Assembly (NCBI RefSeq): GCF_030252325.1
Contig: NZ_CP126981.1
Span: forward strand, 2,976,001-3,040,000
DNA: 64,000 nucleotides
Direction of reading: 5' to 3'
Source: Candidatus Mycobacterium wuenschmannii
GTDB lineage: Bacteria; Actinomycetota; Actinomycetes; Mycobacteriales; Mycobacteriaceae
The notes under the pieces are model-generated. The model was not told where the DNA came from and did no database searches. It saw nothing but the letters and a program-made list of their open reading frames with translations. Below, piece after piece: positions 1 to 8,906 of this stretch (position 1 is its first letter; each line of letters begins with the position of its first letter). A program made the position numbers and the translations under genes.

Positions 1-663
1 CGCGAACCAGAAGGTCATGATGCCGTTCCACGCGAAGGGCCCGGACTTGGCGACCCACACCGGCGCGGCCATCAGTTCCGTCACGTACTGCCACACCGTG
101 TAGTAGCCCAACCACTTTGGCAGCACATTGTTTTCGTCGAGAATGATCGCCAGCCCGAACGCCATCCACATCACGCAGAAACATCCGAGCGAACCGATGA
201 AGGCCAGGTAGCCGAAGTCGTAGAGCATCGCCAGTACCGCCGGCCGGTACCCCAGTCGGAATGCGCCCAGGCCGAAGCAGAACATCGGAAAGAGCATGCC
301 GACGATGGCGCCGGTGATCGCACCCATCATCATCGAGTAACGGAACGCGGGGCTGACCGACATTCGCTTGATCTGCATCAAGTACACCGCGTTCGACACG
401 GGAGCGAGTCCGTAAGCCAGCGTGAGGATCGTGCACGCGACGAGCAAGTTGTGGGAGTGCATGAAGTCGAGGATCTTCGGCATCGGCGCGCTCGGTGATC
501 GCGGCGGCATCATCCAACTCAGCGGCACGAACACCAGCCCGAACACATTGAAGAAGAACGGCACGGTCCAAAAGGTGATCCACTGGTCGAGTTTCGGACT
601 CCGGCGCCACCGCAGGCGTTGTTCCGCAAGCGGGGCGGGAGCCGTCGTCAGGTCGCTGCTCAC
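1..663 (-). CDS. Integral membrane protein, paralogue of its upstream neighbour (3' end cut by window edge)
   Basis: The reverse strand reads from a GTG at 663 to the window edge without a stop, so at least 221 residues are present and the C-terminus is missing. After a basic N-terminus (LRWRRSPKLDQW) come several hydrophobic segments (WTVPFFFNVFGLVFVPLSWM, LLVACTILTLAYGLAPVSN, MMMGAITGAIVGMLFPMFCF, FGYLAFIGSLGCFCVMWMAF), giving about five to six membrane helices. The start overlaps the stop of the upstream gene (GTGA at 663-660), so the two are translationally coupled. Near its end the protein carries KSGPFAWNGIMTF, which matches KTGPLAWNGSLSF in the neighbour, so the two are tandem paralogues. 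I do not recognise a functional family. Confidence 0.75.
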   Translation of the reverse strand, partial: MSSDLTTAPAPLAEQRLRWRRSPKLDQWITFWTVPFFFNVFGLVFVPLSWMMPPRSPSAPMPKILDFMHSHNLLVACTILTLAYGLAPVSNAVYLMQIKRMSVSPAFRYSMMMGAITGAIVGMLFPMFCFGLGAFRLGYRPAVLAMLYDFGYLAFIGSLGCFCVMWMAFGLAIILDENNVLPKWLGYYTVWQYVTELMAAPVWVAKSGPFAWNGIMTFWFA

Positions 664-1364
664 GCGAGTGCCACCCGCTCGTCACCCTGGCTCCGCACCG
701 CCCGCAGCAGCACCGCGAACATCACCACGATGTAGACCGCAAAAGTGGTCAGACGCAACGTGAATGACAGGCTGCCGTTCCACGCCAAGGGTCCGGTCTT
801 GTTCAGAATCGAGAACGCACTCGGAGCCAGCAGCGCCACCGTCGCGACATTGAAGTGCGCCACCCAGCGTGGGAACACCGGGTCCGCACGACCGTCGAGG
901 TAGACGCTGAGCGCGAAACAAAGATTCTGAACCATGATTGTGCCCACCGGCGCGATGAAGAAGAACCACGCCATGTCGTTGAGCAGGCTGATGAGCTGGG
1001 GGTCGCGGTCGGGTCTGAAAGCGGCCATGCCCCAGCAATAGTCGGCCAGGATGAAGGCTGTGGTGCCGACCCCGACGCAGATGATGTAGGCATAGGTCAG
1101 GACCGTGCTGGAGGTCGACACCCGAGAGATCTGCACCGCCGTCACCGCGAACAGTGGCACGAGCGAGCACGCGATCAGGTTGCACAGGATCGACACTCCC
1201 AGGATCCCCGTCGTGTTGTGCTGGAAGAAGGCCGCGACCTGCTCGGGAGTCAGCGTCGGCGACAACGGTGGCGAGAACACCGGGAAGAGAAAGTAGGCCA
1301 GGACGAACAGCGCCATCGCCGGCGGCGCGGTCCACAGCAGGATGCGCTGACCTCGAGTGTTCAT
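660..1364 (-). CDS. Integral membrane protein of unknown function
   Basis: The protein has 234 residues from the ATG at 1364, chosen because the sequence then opens with a short basic stretch (MNTRGQRILLW) directly before a hydrophobic segment. About six hydrophobic helices follow (for example APPAMALFVLAYFLFPVFS, VLTYAYIICVGVGTTAFILA and FAVYIVVMFAVLLRAV). The motif LNKTGPLAWNGSLSF near the C-terminus is shared with the downstream paralogue. No catalytic motif is visible. It is transcribed away from the TetR gene at 1572, so that regulator may control it. A longer frame runs back to 1484, but that extension is hydrophilic and is probably not translated. Confidence 0.75.
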   Translation of the reverse strand: MNTRGQRILLWTAPPAMALFVLAYFLFPVFSPPLSPTLTPEQVAAFFQHNTTGILGVSILCNLIACSLVPLFAVTAVQISRVSTSSTVLTYAYIICVGVGTTAFILADYCWGMAAFRPDRDPQLISLLNDMAWFFFIAPVGTIMVQNLCFALSVYLDGRADPVFPRWVAHFNVATVALLAPSAFSILNKTGPLAWNGSLSFTLRLTTFAVYIVVMFAVLLRAVRSQGDERVALA

Positions 1365-1559
1365 CGCATCAGGTCTAGCACGTTCGCTGACAGATGACAA
1401 CGAAATCTGCCGCTTCTCTCGGCTTCGCTCCAGACGGTCGTGACCGACGATGGCCTCAATCTGCCATTTCCGTAGCCGATTCAACCCGATCGTGGCCAGC
1501 CGTAATCTTCAATCCCACCGGATATGAATGACACCTGTCGGCGAGTGGGTCGAGTACTG

Positions 1560-1565
1560 CACAAT
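1560..1565 (+). promoter_or_regulatory. Candidate -10 element for a leaderless TetR gene
   Basis: CACAAT ends at 1565 and the GTG at 1572 lies seven bases downstream, where transcription would be expected to begin. Leaderless genes are common in mycobacteria. There is no good Shine-Dalgarno sequence before this GTG. No clear -35 was found, so the assignment is an inference. Confidence 0.35.
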
Positions 1566-1571
1566 GGACGG

Positions 1572-2168
1572 GTGCCGAATGTGGTGACCAGTCGCGAGGC
1601 CCAGCGCCGCCAAACACGGGCGCGGGTGCTCGATGCGGCGATCGTGGAGTTCCAACGGGTCGGCACCAGCGCCGCCGACATCAACGCGATCGTTGCGGCC
1701 GCCGGGGTGGCGCGCAGCACCTTTTACTTCCATTTTCCAACCAAAGAACACGTGTTGCTGGAGTTGATCGCCCGCGACGAGGACTTCTTGGCCGAGAAGC
1801 TGAGCCGGTTTCTGGATTCCCGTCGCGAACTGGGAGCGGTCCTCGAGGAGATCATTCGGCTGGTTGTCGCTCTTGAAAAACAATGGGGTGCAGCACTTTT
1901 CCGCGACGTGATCAGCCTCTATTTCTCGCCGATGCGCCGTGAGGACGAAAAATGGTCCAGACATCCCACCTTCGTCCTGCTCGCGGCAGAGATCGAACGC
2001 TCACGCGTGCGCGGCGACCTCTACGACGATGTCGACGCGTACCACAGCGCCGCGTTCTTTCTCGTAGGTGTGTACGCACTGCTGAACAGCGCGCTGGAAA
2101 CCGGCGCCGGACGCGACGAAGTGATGGCGAAATTCGTGAAGAGCACGCTACGCAGCATGCAGCGCTGA
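1572..2168 (+). CDS. TetR/AcrR-family transcriptional regulator
   Basis: The protein has 198 residues if started at the GTG at 1572; an ATG at 1524 in the same frame would add 16 residues. The N-terminal helix-turn-helix is typical of TetR (SREAQRRQTRARVLDAA, then GVARSTFYFHFPTKEHVLLE), followed by a helical ligand-binding domain ending GAGRDEVMAKFVKSTL. It is divergent from the membrane-protein pair and convergent, by four bases, with the leftward catabolic operon. The local context suggests control of the membrane proteins or of that operon, but no matching palindrome is visible upstream. The ligand is unknown. Confidence 0.9.
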   Translation: MPNVVTSREAQRRQTRARVLDAAIVEFQRVGTSAADINAIVAAAGVARSTFYFHFPTKEHVLLELIARDEDFLAEKLSRFLDSRRELGAVLEEIIRLVVALEKQWGAALFRDVISLYFSPMRREDEKWSRHPTFVLLAAEIERSRVRGDLYDDVDAYHSAAFFLVGVYALLNSALETGAGRDEVMAKFVKSTLRSMQR

Positions 2169-2172
2169 CCGA

Positions 2173-2586
2173 TCACGATCTGTGCGCTGCGCCTGCCTCC
2201 AGCACTCGGTAGCGGCGCACACTGAATCTCCACGCGCCGTCGACGCGTCGCAGTTCGTCGTCGTACGCGCCGACAAGCTGATGGGTGGCGCTATCGCGGA
2301 ATCGCAACGTCTCCAGGCAGTACGATCGCGCCGTCGCGGCCGCACCGTCCACCTCAATGGCGCCAACTTGCGTAATGAACACCATCTGCGACAACACTTT
2401 CCAGATTCCGTGCCAATGCGCGCGCAGCGCTTCGATGCCCTGGCACTCGCCGCCTTCGCCGAGGCGGGTGCCGTCGTCAGTCCAGCAGGCCAGGTAGTCG
2501 TCGAGATCTTGACGGGTGACCGCATCGCTGTAGGCATCGAAGCGTTCGCGGATGCCGAGGCGATCTTCGACCGGGCCGCTGAACAC
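2173..2586 (-). CDS. SnoaL-like (NTF2-fold) protein
   Basis: This protein of 137 residues has the pattern of the SnoaL/NTF2 fold: an N-terminal helix (IRERFDAYSDAVTRQDLDDY), then LACWTDDGTRLGEGGECQG, then alternating strands ending GAWRFSVRRYRVLE. Members of this fold act as isomerases, cyclases, hydratases or small-molecule binders, and the sequence does not say which. It is the last gene of the leftward operon, ten bases after the acyl-CoA dehydrogenase start-side neighbour, so it probably handles an intermediate of the same pathway. A second protein of the same fold lies at 13856. Confidence 0.8.
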   Translation of the reverse strand: MFSGPVEDRLGIRERFDAYSDAVTRQDLDDYLACWTDDGTRLGEGGECQGIEALRAHWHGIWKVLSQMVFITQVGAIEVDGAAATARSYCLETLRFRDSATHQLVGAYDDELRRVDGAWRFSVRRYRVLEAGAAHRS

Positions 2587-2595
2587 AGTCCGCTC

Positions 2596-3744
2596 CTACA
2601 GCCCGAGTGACTTCGCGATGATCACCTTCATCACTTCGCTGGTGCCGGCGTAGATGCGTGCCACCCTGGCGTCGGTGTACAGCCGGGCGATCGGATACTC
2701 CATCATGTAGCCGTAGCCGCCGAACAGCTGCAGGCAGCGATCCACCACCCTGGCCTGCATCTCGGTGCAGAACAACTTCACCCGGGCGGCGTCGGCGGCC
2801 GACAACTCACCCTCGACGTGTAACGCGACGGCGCGATCCAGCATCGCCTGACCGGCTTCCACTTCGGTTGAGCACGCGGCCATTTCGAACTTGGTGTTCT
2901 GGAACGATGCGACCGGTTGGCCGAATGCCTTGCGGTCCTTGGTGTAATCGATCGCCGCGGCAATTGCCGAGCGGGCCTGCGCCACCGATCCCACCGCGAC
3001 GGTGAGCCGCTCCTGCGGCAGGTTGTGCCCCAGATAGCCGAACGCCTCGCCCTCCTCGCCCAGCACGTTCTCGGCGGGAACCCGTACGTCGACGAAGGAG
3101 AGTTCCGCGGTGTCCTGCACCTTGCAGCCCATCTTCTCCAGTTCGCGGCCGCGGGTGAAGCCCGCCATTCCGTCCTCGACGACGAACAGCGTCAGGCCTT
3201 TACGCCGATTGTCGGGGTCGGTCGCCGTGCGGGCCACCACGATGACCAGATCGGCCTGCATCCCGCCGGTGATGAATGTCTTGGCGCCGTTGATGATCCA
3301 CTGGTCGCCGTCCCGGACGGCGTTGGTCCGCATACCGGCCAGGTCCGACCCGGTGCCCGGCTCGGTCATCGCGACCGCCGTCAGCAGTGTGCCGTCGGCG
3401 AGACCCGGGAACCAGCGCTTGCGTTGCTCCTCGTTCGCGTAGTGCAGGAAGTACGGCAGGATCACCTCGAGTTGGGTCCGGACCGTCGACAGCGTCACCA
3501 GGGCTTTGGCGGCCTCCTCCTGCAGGACGACGTTGTAGCGGTAGTCGGGCATTCCGCCGCCGCCGTGCTCTTCGGGAATCGCCATCCCGAGCATCCCGAG
3601 CGCGCCCATCTTCTTGAAGACGTCGCGTGGCATCCGCCCGCCCTTCTCCCACTCGGGATAGGCGGGCACGACCTCCTTCTCGATGAAGTCGCGAGCCAGT
3701 TCGCGAAACGCCTCGTGGTCCTCGGTGAAGAGATCTCTACGCAT
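2596..3744 (-). CDS. Acyl-CoA dehydrogenase (FadE type)
   Basis: The protein has 382 residues from the ATG at 3744, where the family begins (MRRDLFTEDHEAFRELARDF). It shows the full FAD acyl-CoA dehydrogenase layout: an N-terminal helical domain, the central strand domain with AMTEPGTGSDLAGMRT and WIINGAKTFITGG, and the C-terminal helical domain with LQLFGGYGYMMEYPIARLYTDARV and IYAGTSEVMK. It would insert a 2,3-double bond in an acyl-CoA, passing electrons to electron-transfer flavoprotein. The gene follows the thiolase by 11 bases in the leftward operon. The frame remains open far upstream, but that reading runs antisense-like through the thiolase and has no family similarity. Confidence 0.93.
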   Translation of the reverse strand: MRRDLFTEDHEAFRELARDFIEKEVVPAYPEWEKGGRMPRDVFKKMGALGMLGMAIPEEHGGGGMPDYRYNVVLQEEAAKALVTLSTVRTQLEVILPYFLHYANEEQRKRWFPGLADGTLLTAVAMTEPGTGSDLAGMRTNAVRDGDQWIINGAKTFITGGMQADLVIVVARTATDPDNRRKGLTLFVVEDGMAGFTRGRELEKMGCKVQDTAELSFVDVRVPAENVLGEEGEAFGYLGHNLPQERLTVAVGSVAQARSAIAAAIDYTKDRKAFGQPVASFQNTKFEMAACSTEVEAGQAMLDRAVALHVEGELSAADAARVKLFCTEMQARVVDRCLQLFGGYGYMMEYPIARLYTDARVARIYAGTSEVMKVIIAKSLGL

Positions 3745-3755
3745 GAGTCTTCCTG

Positions 3756-4901
3756 TCAGGCAGCAAGTTCGACGATGGTGGCATTGGCGGTGCCGCCGCC
3801 CTCGCACATGGTCTGTAATCCGTAGCGGATTCCGTTGTCGCGCATGTGATGCGCCAGGCGGGTCATCAGCACTGCGCCCGACGCACCCAGTGGGTGGCCG
3901 AGCGCGATGGCGCCGCCGAGCGGGTTCATCGCCTTGGGGTCCGCGCCCGTTTCGGCGAGCCACGCCAACGGAACCGGTGCGAACGCCTCGTTGACTTCGA
4001 AAGCACCGATCTCGGAGATCGACACACCGGCTTTGGCCAGCACCTTCTGAGTCGCGGGGATCGGTCCGGTCAGCATCAGGATCGGGTCCGAGCCGGTGAC
4101 CGCGCCGGCCGTGTAGCGCACCAACGGAGTCAGTCCGAGCTCCACCGCAATGTCGGAGGTCGTGATCAGCAAAGCCGCTGCGCCATCTGAGATTTGCGAC
4201 GAATTGCCGGCATGGATCACACCCGCCTCGTCGAACGCGGGCTTGAGACCGGCCAGCTTCTCCACCGACGTTCCGCGCCGGATTCCTTCGTCCTGGGTGA
4301 CGGCGGTGTCGTCGACGAAGACCGGGGCGATCTGTCCGGTGAACGCGCCGTTGTCCTGCGCGGCGGCGGCGCGTTCGTGCGACAGGGCTGAGTATTCGTC
4401 GAGCTGGGTGCGGGACAGTTCCCACTTCTTGGCGATCATCTCGGCCGAGATGCCCTGGTTGAACGAGAAATCATCATAGCGGGCAAGCACTTTGGGGCCA
4501 TACGGCTGCCCGGTGGCCCGAGCCGAGCCGAGCGGCACCCGACTCATCACCTCCACGCCACCGGCCACCACGATGTCCTGTTGACCTGACATCACGGCCT
4601 GGGCGGCGAAATCAAGAGCCTGCTGACTGGATCCGCACGCCCGGTTGATCGTCGTTCCCGGAATGTGCTCGGGCCATCCGGCCGCCAGCACAGCCCACCG
4701 GCCGATGTTGCTGGATTGGTCGCCGACCTGCGAAACGCAGCCCCACACCACATCGTCGACGAGGTTCGGGTTGATCCCGGTGCGCTCCACGAGTTCGTTG
4801 AGGACGACCGCTGACAAGTCGGCGGCGTGCATGGCCGACAGGCCGCCGTTGCGTTTGCCGACGGGGGTCCGGACCGCCTCGACGATGACTGTTTCACGCA
4901 T
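3756..4901 (-). CDS. Acetyl-CoA acetyltransferase / 3-ketoacyl-CoA thiolase
   Basis: The protein has 381 residues from the ATG at 4901 (MRETVIVEAVRTPVGKRNGG). The thiolase signatures are present: the nucleophilic cysteine in INRACGSSQQALDFAAQ (about residue 90), the C-terminal NPLGGAIALGHPLGASGA with the catalytic histidine, and the final CEGGGTANATIVE with the second cysteine. It should cleave a 3-ketoacyl-CoA with free CoA. Its start overlaps the end of the crotonase gene by eight bases, so hydration and thiolysis steps are co-translated. This supports a complete beta-oxidation set in the operon together with the dehydrogenases and SDR. Confidence 0.95.
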   Translation of the reverse strand: MRETVIVEAVRTPVGKRNGGLSAMHAADLSAVVLNELVERTGINPNLVDDVVWGCVSQVGDQSSNIGRWAVLAAGWPEHIPGTTINRACGSSQQALDFAAQAVMSGQQDIVVAGGVEVMSRVPLGSARATGQPYGPKVLARYDDFSFNQGISAEMIAKKWELSRTQLDEYSALSHERAAAAQDNGAFTGQIAPVFVDDTAVTQDEGIRRGTSVEKLAGLKPAFDEAGVIHAGNSSQISDGAAALLITTSDIAVELGLTPLVRYTAGAVTGSDPILMLTGPIPATQKVLAKAGVSISEIGAFEVNEAFAPVPLAWLAETGADPKAMNPLGGAIALGHPLGASGAVLMTRLAHHMRDNGIRYGLQTMCEGGGTANATIVELAA

Positions 4902-5700
4902 CCTTCTGCTCCGATCTCTTGACCGCCCACTGACCCGTGAACGATGCGTCACGTTTCTCCGCAAAGGCCGCATACGCCTCGGCTGAGTCGACTGTCGCGA
5001 AGTTACCGACCTGCGCGCGGGCCTCGTTGGCCAGGGCGTCACGCAGGGTCCGGTCGGCGCCCTCGTTCAATAGTTTCTTGCTGTACGCCAACGCAATCGG
5101 CGGGCCCGCGGCCAACCGGTCGGCGATGCCGTCGACGAAGGCGTCGATCTCGTCGGCGGCAACTGTCCAGGTGACGAGCCCGAGGGCGTGCGCCTCGGCG
5201 GCGTCGATGGTCTCGGCCAGTAGCACCAGCCGCTTGGCCTGTTGCAGACCCGCGATTTTCGGCAGCAGCCATGAGCCGCCGAGGTCCACCGATAGCCCGC
5301 GCTTGGAGAAGATCTGCGAGAAGGTCGATTCCGGGGTGGCGGCCACCAGATCGCAGCCCAGCGCGAGGTTCCAGCCCGCGCCGACGGCCACGCCGTTGAC
5401 CTTCGCGATGGTCGGCTTCGACAGCTCGTGCAAGGCCAGCGCGACGTCGGTCAGGCGTTGCAGCTTCTGGACGGGGTGGCTGTCGTCGGGCGTTCCGATG
5501 TCCGCACCGGAGCAGAAGGCCCCCGCGGCGCCGGTCAGCACCACCGCCCGCACCTGGGCATCCTTGTCGGCGTCAATCAACGCCTGCGCCAACGTGATCC
5601 AGAGCTCGCGGTTGATCGCGTTCTTGCGGTGCGGCCGGTTCAGCGTGAGCGTCCGGACGCCGTCACGGTCGCTGCACAGCAGTACGGGCTGGTCAGTCAA
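4894..5700 (-). CDS. Enoyl-CoA hydratase/isomerase family protein (crotonase)
   Basis: The protein has 268 residues if the TTG at 5700 is the start, giving a normal crotonase length and an eight-base overlap with the preceding CoA-transferase stop. The CoA-binding and oxyanion motifs are clear: TLNRPHRKNAINRELW, GAAGAFCSGADIG and NGVAVGAGWNLALGCDLV. In place of the first hydratase glutamate there is N, while an aspartate is present in GLSVDLGGSWLLP, a pattern more often seen in isomerases or ring-opening crotonases than in simple hydratases. The reaction is therefore uncertain. It is coupled to the thiolase downstream. Confidence 0.88.
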   Translation of the reverse strand: MTDQPVLLCSDRDGVRTLTLNRPHRKNAINRELWITLAQALIDADKDAQVRAVVLTGAAGAFCSGADIGTPDDSHPVQKLQRLTDVALALHELSKPTIAKVNGVAVGAGWNLALGCDLVAATPESTFSQIFSKRGLSVDLGGSWLLPKIAGLQQAKRLVLLAETIDAAEAHALGLVTWTVAADEIDAFVDGIADRLAAGPPIALAYSKKLLNEGADRTLRDALANEARAQVGNFATVDSAEAYAAFAEKRDASFTGQWAVKRSEQKDA

Positions 5701-6907
5701 CGGAGTACGCCGGTCCGATGGCGCCCTGTTCTCGCAGACCGTCGATGTCGGCGATGCCGAATTCGGTGAGCACCGCATCCGTGTGCTGCCCCAGTCCCGG
5801 CACCGCGCCCATCGGCACCGCGTACTCGGCGATGACGGGCGGCGGCAGCAGCGCCTGGATGGGCCCGGCCGGTGTCTCGACCTGCCGCCAGCGATCGCGG
5901 GCCTTGAGTTGCGGATGCACCACGACTTCGCTCGGGACGTTGTACCGCGAATTACCGATGTTGGCCGCATCCGCCGTCTTCTGGATGTGATCGAGGTCGT
6001 GCCGGGCGCACCACGCGCCGATGGCCTCGTCCAGAATTGCGCGGTGCGCACACCGGCCCGAGTTGCGGGCCAGCCTCGGGTCGTCGGCCAGATCCTCACG
6101 CTGGATGATCTGCCGGGAAAGCCGTTGCCATTCAGCATCATTCGTGGTCCCCAGCACGACCGTGTGACCGTCCGCGGTGGGATAGGAGCCGTAGGGCGCC
6201 ACAGCGGGCGAGCCCACGCCCAGCGGTTGCTGGTCGATGCCCGAGTGCTGGGTGTAGGTCAGCGGGTAGCCCATGTACTCCATCATGGTGTCGAAGAGGC
6301 TGAGCCCGACTGTGTTGCCATGCGGCGCCGGTGTCGACTGGGCGTCGCGCGAGTACAGCAGCGCCACGATCGACAGCGCCGAGTACAACCCGGTGCTGAT
6401 GTCGGCCATCGGCGGACCCGGCTTGGCCGGCATGTCCGGGTAGCCGGTGATCGCGCAGGCGCCGGACTCGGCCTGCACCAGCAGGTCGTAGGCGCGCTTG
6501 TGCGACAACGGCCCTCCCGGTCCGTAACCGTCGATCTCGACCGCGACGACGTTCGGGTGCCGCTGCTTCATCTCGGCGGCCCCGATGCCGATGCGCGACG
6601 CCGCACCCGGCGCGAGATTGGACACCAGCACGTCGGCGCGATCGAGCAACTGGTGCAGGATGGCGCGGCCGGATTCGGTTTTCAGGTCGAGTGTCACCGA
6701 CTCCTTGCCGCGGTTCGCCCAGACAAAGTGCGCGGCAAGGCCGTTGACGACCTCGTCGTAGTAGCGGGCGAAATCGCCGCCCTTGGGGTTTTCGACCTTG
6801 ATAACCCGGGCGCCGAAATCGGCGAGCACCCGCGTGCACATCGGCGCAGAGACCGCCTGCTCGAGAGCCACCACCGTGATGCCCGTCAGGGGCCGGCGTG
6901 GCATCAC
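5693..6907 (-). CDS. CaiB/BaiF-family (class III) CoA-transferase
   Basis: The protein of 404 residues begins MMPRRPLTGITVVALEQAVS; either of the first two ATGs may be used. It has the family pattern VLADFGARVIKVENPKGGDFAR near the N-terminus, NLAPGAASRIGIG and VAVEIDGYGPGGPLSHKRAYD in the middle and GAVPGLGQHTDAVLTEFG near the C-terminus. Such enzymes move CoA between an acyl-CoA donor and a free acid, activating a substrate without ATP. In this operon it would supply the CoA ester for the dehydrogenases and crotonase. Its start overlaps the SDR stop by four bases (ATGA). Confidence 0.93.
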   Translation of the reverse strand: MMPRRPLTGITVVALEQAVSAPMCTRVLADFGARVIKVENPKGGDFARYYDEVVNGLAAHFVWANRGKESVTLDLKTESGRAILHQLLDRADVLVSNLAPGAASRIGIGAAEMKQRHPNVVAVEIDGYGPGGPLSHKRAYDLLVQAESGACAITGYPDMPAKPGPPMADISTGLYSALSIVALLYSRDAQSTPAPHGNTVGLSLFDTMMEYMGYPLTYTQHSGIDQQPLGVGSPAVAPYGSYPTADGHTVVLGTTNDAEWQRLSRQIIQREDLADDPRLARNSGRCAHRAILDEAIGAWCARHDLDHIQKTADAANIGNSRYNVPSEVVVHPQLKARDRWRQVETPAGPIQALLPPPVIAEYAVPMGAVPGLGQHTDAVLTEFGIADIDGLREQGAIGPAYSVD

Positions 6908-7662
6908 ATCACCATGCCGCCGTCCACCGGCAACACCTGACCGGTGATGTAGGAGGCGGCGTCGGAGGCGAGGAACACGAAGGCGCCGGCGACCTCCTCG
7001 GGTTCGGCCCAGCGCCTCAGCGGAATGCGGTTCATCATGTTGGCCGCGAACTTCTCGTTGGTGCGGATGGTCTCGGTCATCTTCGTAGCGGCAAGCGGCG
7101 CAAGGGCATTGACGAGAATATTGTTGCGCGCCTGCTCGCGGGCCAAGGACTTGGTGAAGCCGATGATGCTGGCCTTGGCCGCCGAGTAGTTCACCTGGCC
7201 CAGCGTGCCGGTGATGCCGGCCGAGGAGACGACGTTGATGATGCGGCCCTTGCCGTCGGTGGGCAAGAATTTCAGCGCGGCCTGCGCGCAGTGCACCGCG
7301 CCCATCAAGTGGATGTCGAGCACCTTGTAGAAGCTGTCGTCGGTGAGGTCGGCGAACATTCCGGGCGCGGTCACTCCGGCGTTGTTGATCAGGATGTTCA
7401 GCACGCCGCCCGACAGCCCGGCGGCCTGCGCCGCGGCGGCTTCGGCGGCCGATCGGTCACGGACGTCGAGGACGGTGCTTTCGGCTGTGCCGCCACTGGT
7501 GCGAATGCGTTCGGCCACAGCCGAAGCGGCGTTTGCGTCGACGTCGCTGACGAGGACCGCTGCACCCGCCGCGCCCAAGGCCTCGGCGACCGCCGCACCG
7601 ATTCCGGTACCCGACCCGGTGACCAATGCTGAACGGCCGGTGAGGTCGAACAGTGCTGGCAT
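6904..7662 (-). CDS. Short-chain dehydrogenase/reductase (SDR)
   Basis: The protein has 252 residues from the ATG at 7662, chosen because it overlaps the upstream acyl-CoA dehydrogenase stop as ATGA and starts just before the cofactor site. The classical SDR elements are present: ALVTGSGTGIGAAVAEALG, the NNAG motif in ILINNAGVTAPG, serine in INVVSSAG, YSAAK in NYSAAKASIIGFTKSL, and the terminal GQVLPVDGGMVM. It probably oxidises a 3-hydroxyacyl-CoA or a secondary alcohol with NAD. The place between a dehydrogenase and a CoA-transferase favours a beta-oxidation role. Confidence 0.93.
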   Translation of the reverse strand: MPALFDLTGRSALVTGSGTGIGAAVAEALGAAGAAVLVSDVDANAASAVAERIRTSGGTAESTVLDVRDRSAAEAAAAQAAGLSGGVLNILINNAGVTAPGMFADLTDDSFYKVLDIHLMGAVHCAQAALKFLPTDGKGRIINVVSSAGITGTLGQVNYSAAKASIIGFTKSLAREQARNNILVNALAPLAATKMTETIRTNEKFAANMMNRIPLRRWAEPEEVAGAFVFLASDAASYITGQVLPVDGGMVM

Positions 7663-8855
7663 CAGTAGCTCCTCGGCAATCCGAGCACGTGCTCGCCGAG
7701 GAAGTTGAGAATCATCTCCTGGCTGACGGGCGCGATCTTCATCAGGCGCGACTCGCGGAAGTAGCGCGAGACGTGGTACTCCTCGGAATAACCCATCCCG
7801 CCGTGCAGCTGCAGGGCCCGGTCGGCTGCGCCGAATCCAGCATCGGCGCACAGGTACTTGGCGGTATTCGCTTCGCGCCCACAGGGTTTCCCGTTGTCAT
7901 AAAGCCAGGTGGCCTTGCGTAGCACCAGTTCCGCGGCGTCCAGGCGCGCCAGCGAGTCGGCCAACGGGAACTGCAGGCCCTGGTTCATCCCGATCGGGCG
8001 ATTGAACACCACGCGCTCGTTGCCGTACTTGACGGCCTTTTCCAGCGCCACTCGACCGATGCCCAGGGCTTCGGCGGCGATCAGCATCCGTTCCGGGTTG
8101 AGGCCGTCGAGGATGTACTTGAAGCCCTTGCCCTCATCGCCGACGCGATCCTCGACCGGAACGATCAGGTCGTCGATGAACACCTCGTTGGAGCTGACGG
8201 CGTTGCGGCCCATCTTCTTGATCGGCCGGATGTCGACATGGTCGCGATCGAGGTCGGTGAGGAACAACGTCATGCCGTCGGTCTTCTTGGCGCCGCGCTT
8301 CTCCAGGTCGGCCGGCGTCTCGGTGCGGGTCAGCAGCAGGATCTTCTCGGACTCCAGCGCCTTGGAGATCCAGACCTTGCGGCCGTTGATCCGGTAGTTG
8401 TCGCCCTCGCGTTTGGCGAACGTCGTGATGCGCGAGGTGTCCAGTCCCGCGCCGGGTTCGGTGACTCCGAAGCACACATGCAGATCGCCGTTGACGATGC
8501 GCGGCAACGTCCTGGCCTTCAGCTCGTCGGAACCGTGCTTGACGACGGGCTGCATGCCGAAGATCGTCAGGTGAATGGCGCTGGCGCCGTTCATCGCGGC
8601 ACCGGAGCGTGACACCTCTTCGAGCAGCAGCGTGGCCTCGGTGATGCCGAGGCCGTGGCCGCCGTATTCCTCGGGGATGGTCATGCCGAGCCAGCCACCA
8701 GAGGCGATCGCGTCGTAGAACTCCTGTGGGAACTCGTGCGCGAGGTCTTTTTCCATCCAGTACTGGTCGTCGAATTTCGACGCCAGCTCGGCGACCGACT
8801 TGCGGATCAGCTCCTGGTCATCGGTCAGCTCGAAGCTCATCCCACCGCCGGCCAC
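7662..8855 (-). CDS. Acyl-CoA dehydrogenase (FadE type)
   Basis: The protein has 397 residues from the GTG at 8855, which has GGAG eight bases upstream; an internal ATG at 8840 (MSFELTDDQELIRKSVAEL) is the alternative. The flavin and substrate motifs are complete: CFGVTEPGAGLDTSRI, YRINGRKVWISKALES, and ALQLHGGMGYSEEYHVSRYFRESRLMKI near the end. It would introduce a double bond next to the CoA thioester. It differs clearly from the other dehydrogenase in the same operon at 2596, so two oxidation steps or two chain positions are likely handled. The stop overlaps the SDR start. Confidence 0.93.
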   Translation of the reverse strand: MAGGGMSFELTDDQELIRKSVAELASKFDDQYWMEKDLAHEFPQEFYDAIASGGWLGMTIPEEYGGHGLGITEATLLLEEVSRSGAAMNGASAIHLTIFGMQPVVKHGSDELKARTLPRIVNGDLHVCFGVTEPGAGLDTSRITTFAKREGDNYRINGRKVWISKALESEKILLLTRTETPADLEKRGAKKTDGMTLFLTDLDRDHVDIRPIKKMGRNAVSSNEVFIDDLIVPVEDRVGDEGKGFKYILDGLNPERMLIAAEALGIGRVALEKAVKYGNERVVFNRPIGMNQGLQFPLADSLARLDAAELVLRKATWLYDNGKPCGREANTAKYLCADAGFGAADRALQLHGGMGYSEEYHVSRYFRESRLMKIAPVSQEMILNFLGEHVLGLPRSY

Positions 8856-8906
8856 TGCAAAATCTCCTTTGAATCAGTCCACCGGCACACGAAATCCGGT
8901 GGCGTG

